A stretch of 64,000 bases of DNA, from assembly GCF_900188405.1 (NCBI RefSeq), contig NZ_FZOF01000007.1:186001-250000 (forward strand), written 5' to 3'. The translations under genes were made by a program, and so were the position numbers. Positions 62,055 to 64,000 of this stretch are shown here, in pieces. The stretch comes from Actinacidiphila glaucinigra. Its GTDB lineage: Bacteria > Actinomycetota > Actinomycetes > Streptomycetales > Streptomycetaceae. The notes under the pieces are model-generated. The model saw only the letters and a list, made by a program, of their open reading frames with translations. It searched no databases and had not been told where the DNA came from. The first letter of the stretch is position 1. Every line of letters begins with the position of its first letter.

Positions 62055-62903
62055 CTACCCGGGGAAGGCGGCGGCGAATGCGGCCCGGATGGGCGAGTCC
62101 GCGCGCCGGTCGAGTACGGCGAAGACGACCCGGCCGAAGTGGTCCGCGAACCGCCCGCCCGGGCCGAGGTGCTCGCGGAAGGCGGCGGCGACGGCCGCCG
62201 GGTCGTTGCGGAACACCCCGCAGCCCCAGGCGCCCAGCACCAGGGAGGGGTAGCCGTGCGCCGCGGCGACCTCGAGCACCCTGCCCGCCCGGGTCGACAG
62301 CGCGGCGGGCACGCGGTCCGCGGCGTCGGGCTCCTGACGGAGGATCACCCCCGCGTTGGGGGCGGCTGAGGTGAGGAAGCCGGCCTCGAAGGGCTCGTCC
62401 AGCAGGACGCCGTGCTCGTCGCGGAAGACCGGGACGCCGGGGGAGTGGATCACCCGGTCGCTGTAGAAGGGGCTGCGGTCCGCCCGGTGCCAGTCGTAGA
62501 ACTCGCGCACCGTGAGCAGCGTCGTGTAGAGCGCCGAAGCGCGGCACAGCGCCTCCTCCTGAGCCTGCGCACCGTTGACGTAGCCGCCGCCGGGATTGCG
62601 GGCCGAGGCGAAGTTCAGCACGGCGACCGGGACCCCCGGGGCCCGCCCCGCCAGGCGGCGCGCCGCCTGCAGGCTGTCCTCGCCGGTCACCTCGAAGGCC
62701 GTGGGCCCGATGGGCTCCGTGCCGGGACCGGTGCCGGTGCGGGGACCGGGGTCGACGGGTTCCGGGCCGTACATCCGCGTCCCCCGCACGGCCCGTGCGA
62801 CGGCCTCCCCGATGGCCACCTCCACGCCGCGCGCCGTCCGGTAGCGGCCGGTCGCGACGAGGCCTTCCGTCTCCTTGGCGAGGGCCCGCAGCCGCGCACT
62901 CAT
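62055..62903 (-). CDS. TIGR02452 family protein (microbial poly(ADP-ribose) glycohydrolase, macrodomain type)
   Basis: A 282-residue protein with the bacterial-type PARG signature: NFASARNPGGGYVNGAQAQEE, i.e. GGG-X6-8-QEE, which carries the catalytic glutamates, and GAWGCGVFRNDP further on. The N-terminal helix LRALAKETEGLVATGRY is family-typical. Such enzymes remove ADP-ribose chains (or bind ADP-ribose) and occur in actinobacteria alongside few or no PARPs. A cupin gene follows. Start ATG at 62903. Confidence 0.9.
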   Translation of the reverse strand: MSARLRALAKETEGLVATGRYRTARGVEVAIGEAVARAVRGTRMYGPEPVDPGPRTGTGPGTEPIGPTAFEVTGEDSLQAARRLAGRAPGVPVAVLNFASARNPGGGYVNGAQAQEEALCRASALYTTLLTVREFYDWHRADRSPFYSDRVIHSPGVPVFRDEHGVLLDEPFEAGFLTSAAPNAGVILRQEPDAADRVPAALSTRAGRVLEVAAAHGYPSLVLGAWGCGVFRNDPAAVAAAFREHLGPGGRFADHFGRVVFAVLDRRADSPIRAAFAAAFPG

Positions 62904-62930
62904 GTCCTGTCCCTTCCCACGGCTCCGAGG

Positions 62931-64000
62931 CTAGTTGGCCTCCCCGGGCCCGGCGAGCGGTTTTCCGGCGGCCAGCCAGCGGTCCTCGGCCTCGTAGTCG
63001 AACAGGTCGCCGAAGCGGTCGTACGTCGACGCCAGGACGGGGAAGGCCGCCCGCCAGTCCCGTCCGCCGAGCCGCTCCACCAGCCACGCCACGTTCTCCG
63101 GCAGGGACTCCGCGTATCCGGTCACGGCGCGGTAGCCCAGTTCCCGTTCCGCGGCCGACATGTCCAGCACGAAGGGGTGCGCCGTCGTCCACGGGGTGTC
63201 GCCGACGTTCTTCGCCGGGGGAGGGCCGTCCACGGCGTACGTCCGCGCCTCGTGGCCGAGCACCGCGGCGATCGCGTCCGCGATCTCCGCCACCGTCGGG
63301 GCGTACGGGTCGCCGGCGTTGAGCACCCGGGAGCCCGGGCGGCGGGCGGCCAGCCGCACCAGTTCGGCGAGGTTCGCGGCGTGCACCGGGTGGAAGCGGC
63401 TCTCCCCGCCGTACGCGAGCACCCGGAACGGCCGCCGGTCCACGGCCCGCTTGACGAAGTACAGCTCCCTCGGCCGCAGGCTGTGCGGGCCGTGGACCGC
63501 CCCGGCGCGCAGCAGCGTGACGGGCAACCGCCCCTCCGCCGCCAGCAGGTCGCGCTCCAGCGCCACCTTGCGCGCCGAGTAGCCGCCCTCGCCGGGGGCC
63601 AGCACCGGCTGCGTCTCCGCGACGGGCACCGGGAAGGCGGGCGCGCCGCCCGGCTCCCCGTCGGTGTCGAGGCTGCGGCCCCGGCCGTCCTCGTAGACGG
63701 AGCAGCTGGACACGACGACCGCGGAGCCGATCCGGTCCGCCAGCTCCGTCAGCTGCCGCGCGTGCTCCGGCCCGTAGGCGACGCAGTCCAGCAGCACGTC
63801 GCAGCCCTCGCCGAGCGCCGCCGCCAGCGCCGCGGTGTCCTCGCGGTCCACGGTCACCGGGCGGACCCCGTCGGGCCACTCCACCTCACCGCCGCCACCG
63901 CGGGAGGCGGCCCGCACCTCCCAGCCGTCCCCGGCGAGGGCGCGCACCGCCGCCCGGCCGATCTGTCCCGTCGCACCGATCACGAACGCAGTTCCCGTCA
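62931..64000 (-). CDS. NAD-dependent epimerase/dehydratase family protein, 5' end at window edge
   Basis: An extended-SDR protein. The Rossmann motif GATGQIG lies at the very start. The true start is probably an ATG whose first base is just outside the window: the last 17 bases read TG-ACG-GGA-ACT-GCG-TTC, giving M-T-G-T-A-F-V-I-G-A-T-G-Q-I. Only a start at GTG 63983 is visible inside. VVVSSCSVYE carries the Ser, and YSARKVALE the Tyr-xxx-Lys equivalent. AYGGESRFHPVHAANLAELV is a typical substrate-binding region. Substrate is unknown; it may be an atypical epimerase or isoflavone-reductase-like enzyme. Confidence 0.85.
   Translation of the reverse strand, partial: TGTAFVIGATGQIGRAAVRALAGDGWEVRAASRGGGGEVEWPDGVRPVTVDREDTAALAAALGEGCDVLLDCVAYGPEHARQLTELADRIGSAVVVSSCSVYEDGRGRSLDTDGEPGGAPAFPVPVAETQPVLAPGEGGYSARKVALERDLLAAEGRLPVTLLRAGAVHGPHSLRPRELYFVKRAVDRRPFRVLAYGGESRFHPVHAANLAELVRLAARRPGSRVLNAGDPYAPTVAEIADAIAAVLGHEARTYAVDGPPPAKNVGDTPWTTAHPFVLDMSAAERELGYRAVTGYAESLPENVAWLVERLGGRDWRAAFPVLASTYDRFGDLFDYEAEDRWLAAGKPLAGPGEAN

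Overview
The window is very GC-rich, third codon positions are almost always G or C, and its gene content is that of a Streptomyces chromosome core rather than an accessory island: biotin operon, urease operon, purB, WhiJ-type regulatory trio, Scr1/DUF5753 regulator, DUF397, Tap-type secreted peptidases. I see no tRNA, rRNA, integrase, transposase, prophage or antibiotic cluster. Genes are packed, often with 4-8 bp start/stop overlaps, and many convergent pairs share a strong hairpin terminator.

Layout. 1-8000: partial acetyltransferase, DUF885 peptidase-like protein, AsnC/Lrp regulator divergent from a PLP trans-sulfuration enzyme, membrane-anchored ACT-GNAT protein, DUF1990 protein, Tat-exported PhoD phosphatase. 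8285-13104: HSP90-like ATPase translationally coupled to a large TPR protein. 13204-19030: GH15 hydrolase, GNAT-like protein, MFS exporter, purine permease. 19031-19975: a non-coding region dominated by a ~590 bp imperfect inverted repeat with two tandem hairpins at its centre. 19976-28693: TPR protein, SDR, GntR regulator, Tap-like secreted peptidase, ROK regulator, small hypothetical, secreted DUF1906-SH3 protein. 28806-33433: ribB with a HAD phosphatase, Mug glycosylase, purB, SGNH hydrolase. 33471-40790: two CNNM/CBS membrane proteins, GNAT, ABC transporter (MacB type), lipoprotein. 40926-43465: small RHH/Fic-like pair, DUF4865, TetR, methyltransferase. 43655-48183: bioD-bioA-bioB divergent from bioF. 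48186-50024: DUF397, XRE, anti-sigma-type ATPase. 50169-52485: NlpC/P60 hydrolase under a c-di-AMP (ydaO) riboswitch and a Crp-like site, then ClpP divergent from a Phd/YefM antitoxin. 53241-58175: ureABCFGD plus a PemK/MazF-like gene. 58236-64000: monooxygenase-fold protein, a 228 bp tandem repeat, Tap peptidase, cupin, microbial PARG, partial epimerase.

Working together: bioF/A/D/B make biotin from pimeloyl precursors; UreABC hydrolyses urea with UreFGD as nickel-insertion chaperones; purB and the purine permease both serve purine supply; RibB and possibly the HAD phosphatase serve riboflavin synthesis; the NlpC/P60 enzyme, Tap peptidases and DUF1906 protein act outside the cell. The most unusual items are the large intergenic inverted repeat, the two-messenger control region of the NlpC/P60 gene, the ClpP-antitoxin divergent pair with a perfect palindrome between them, the Fic-like toxin lacking the canonical motif, the Cys/His-rich tail on BioB and the 228 bp tandem repeat.
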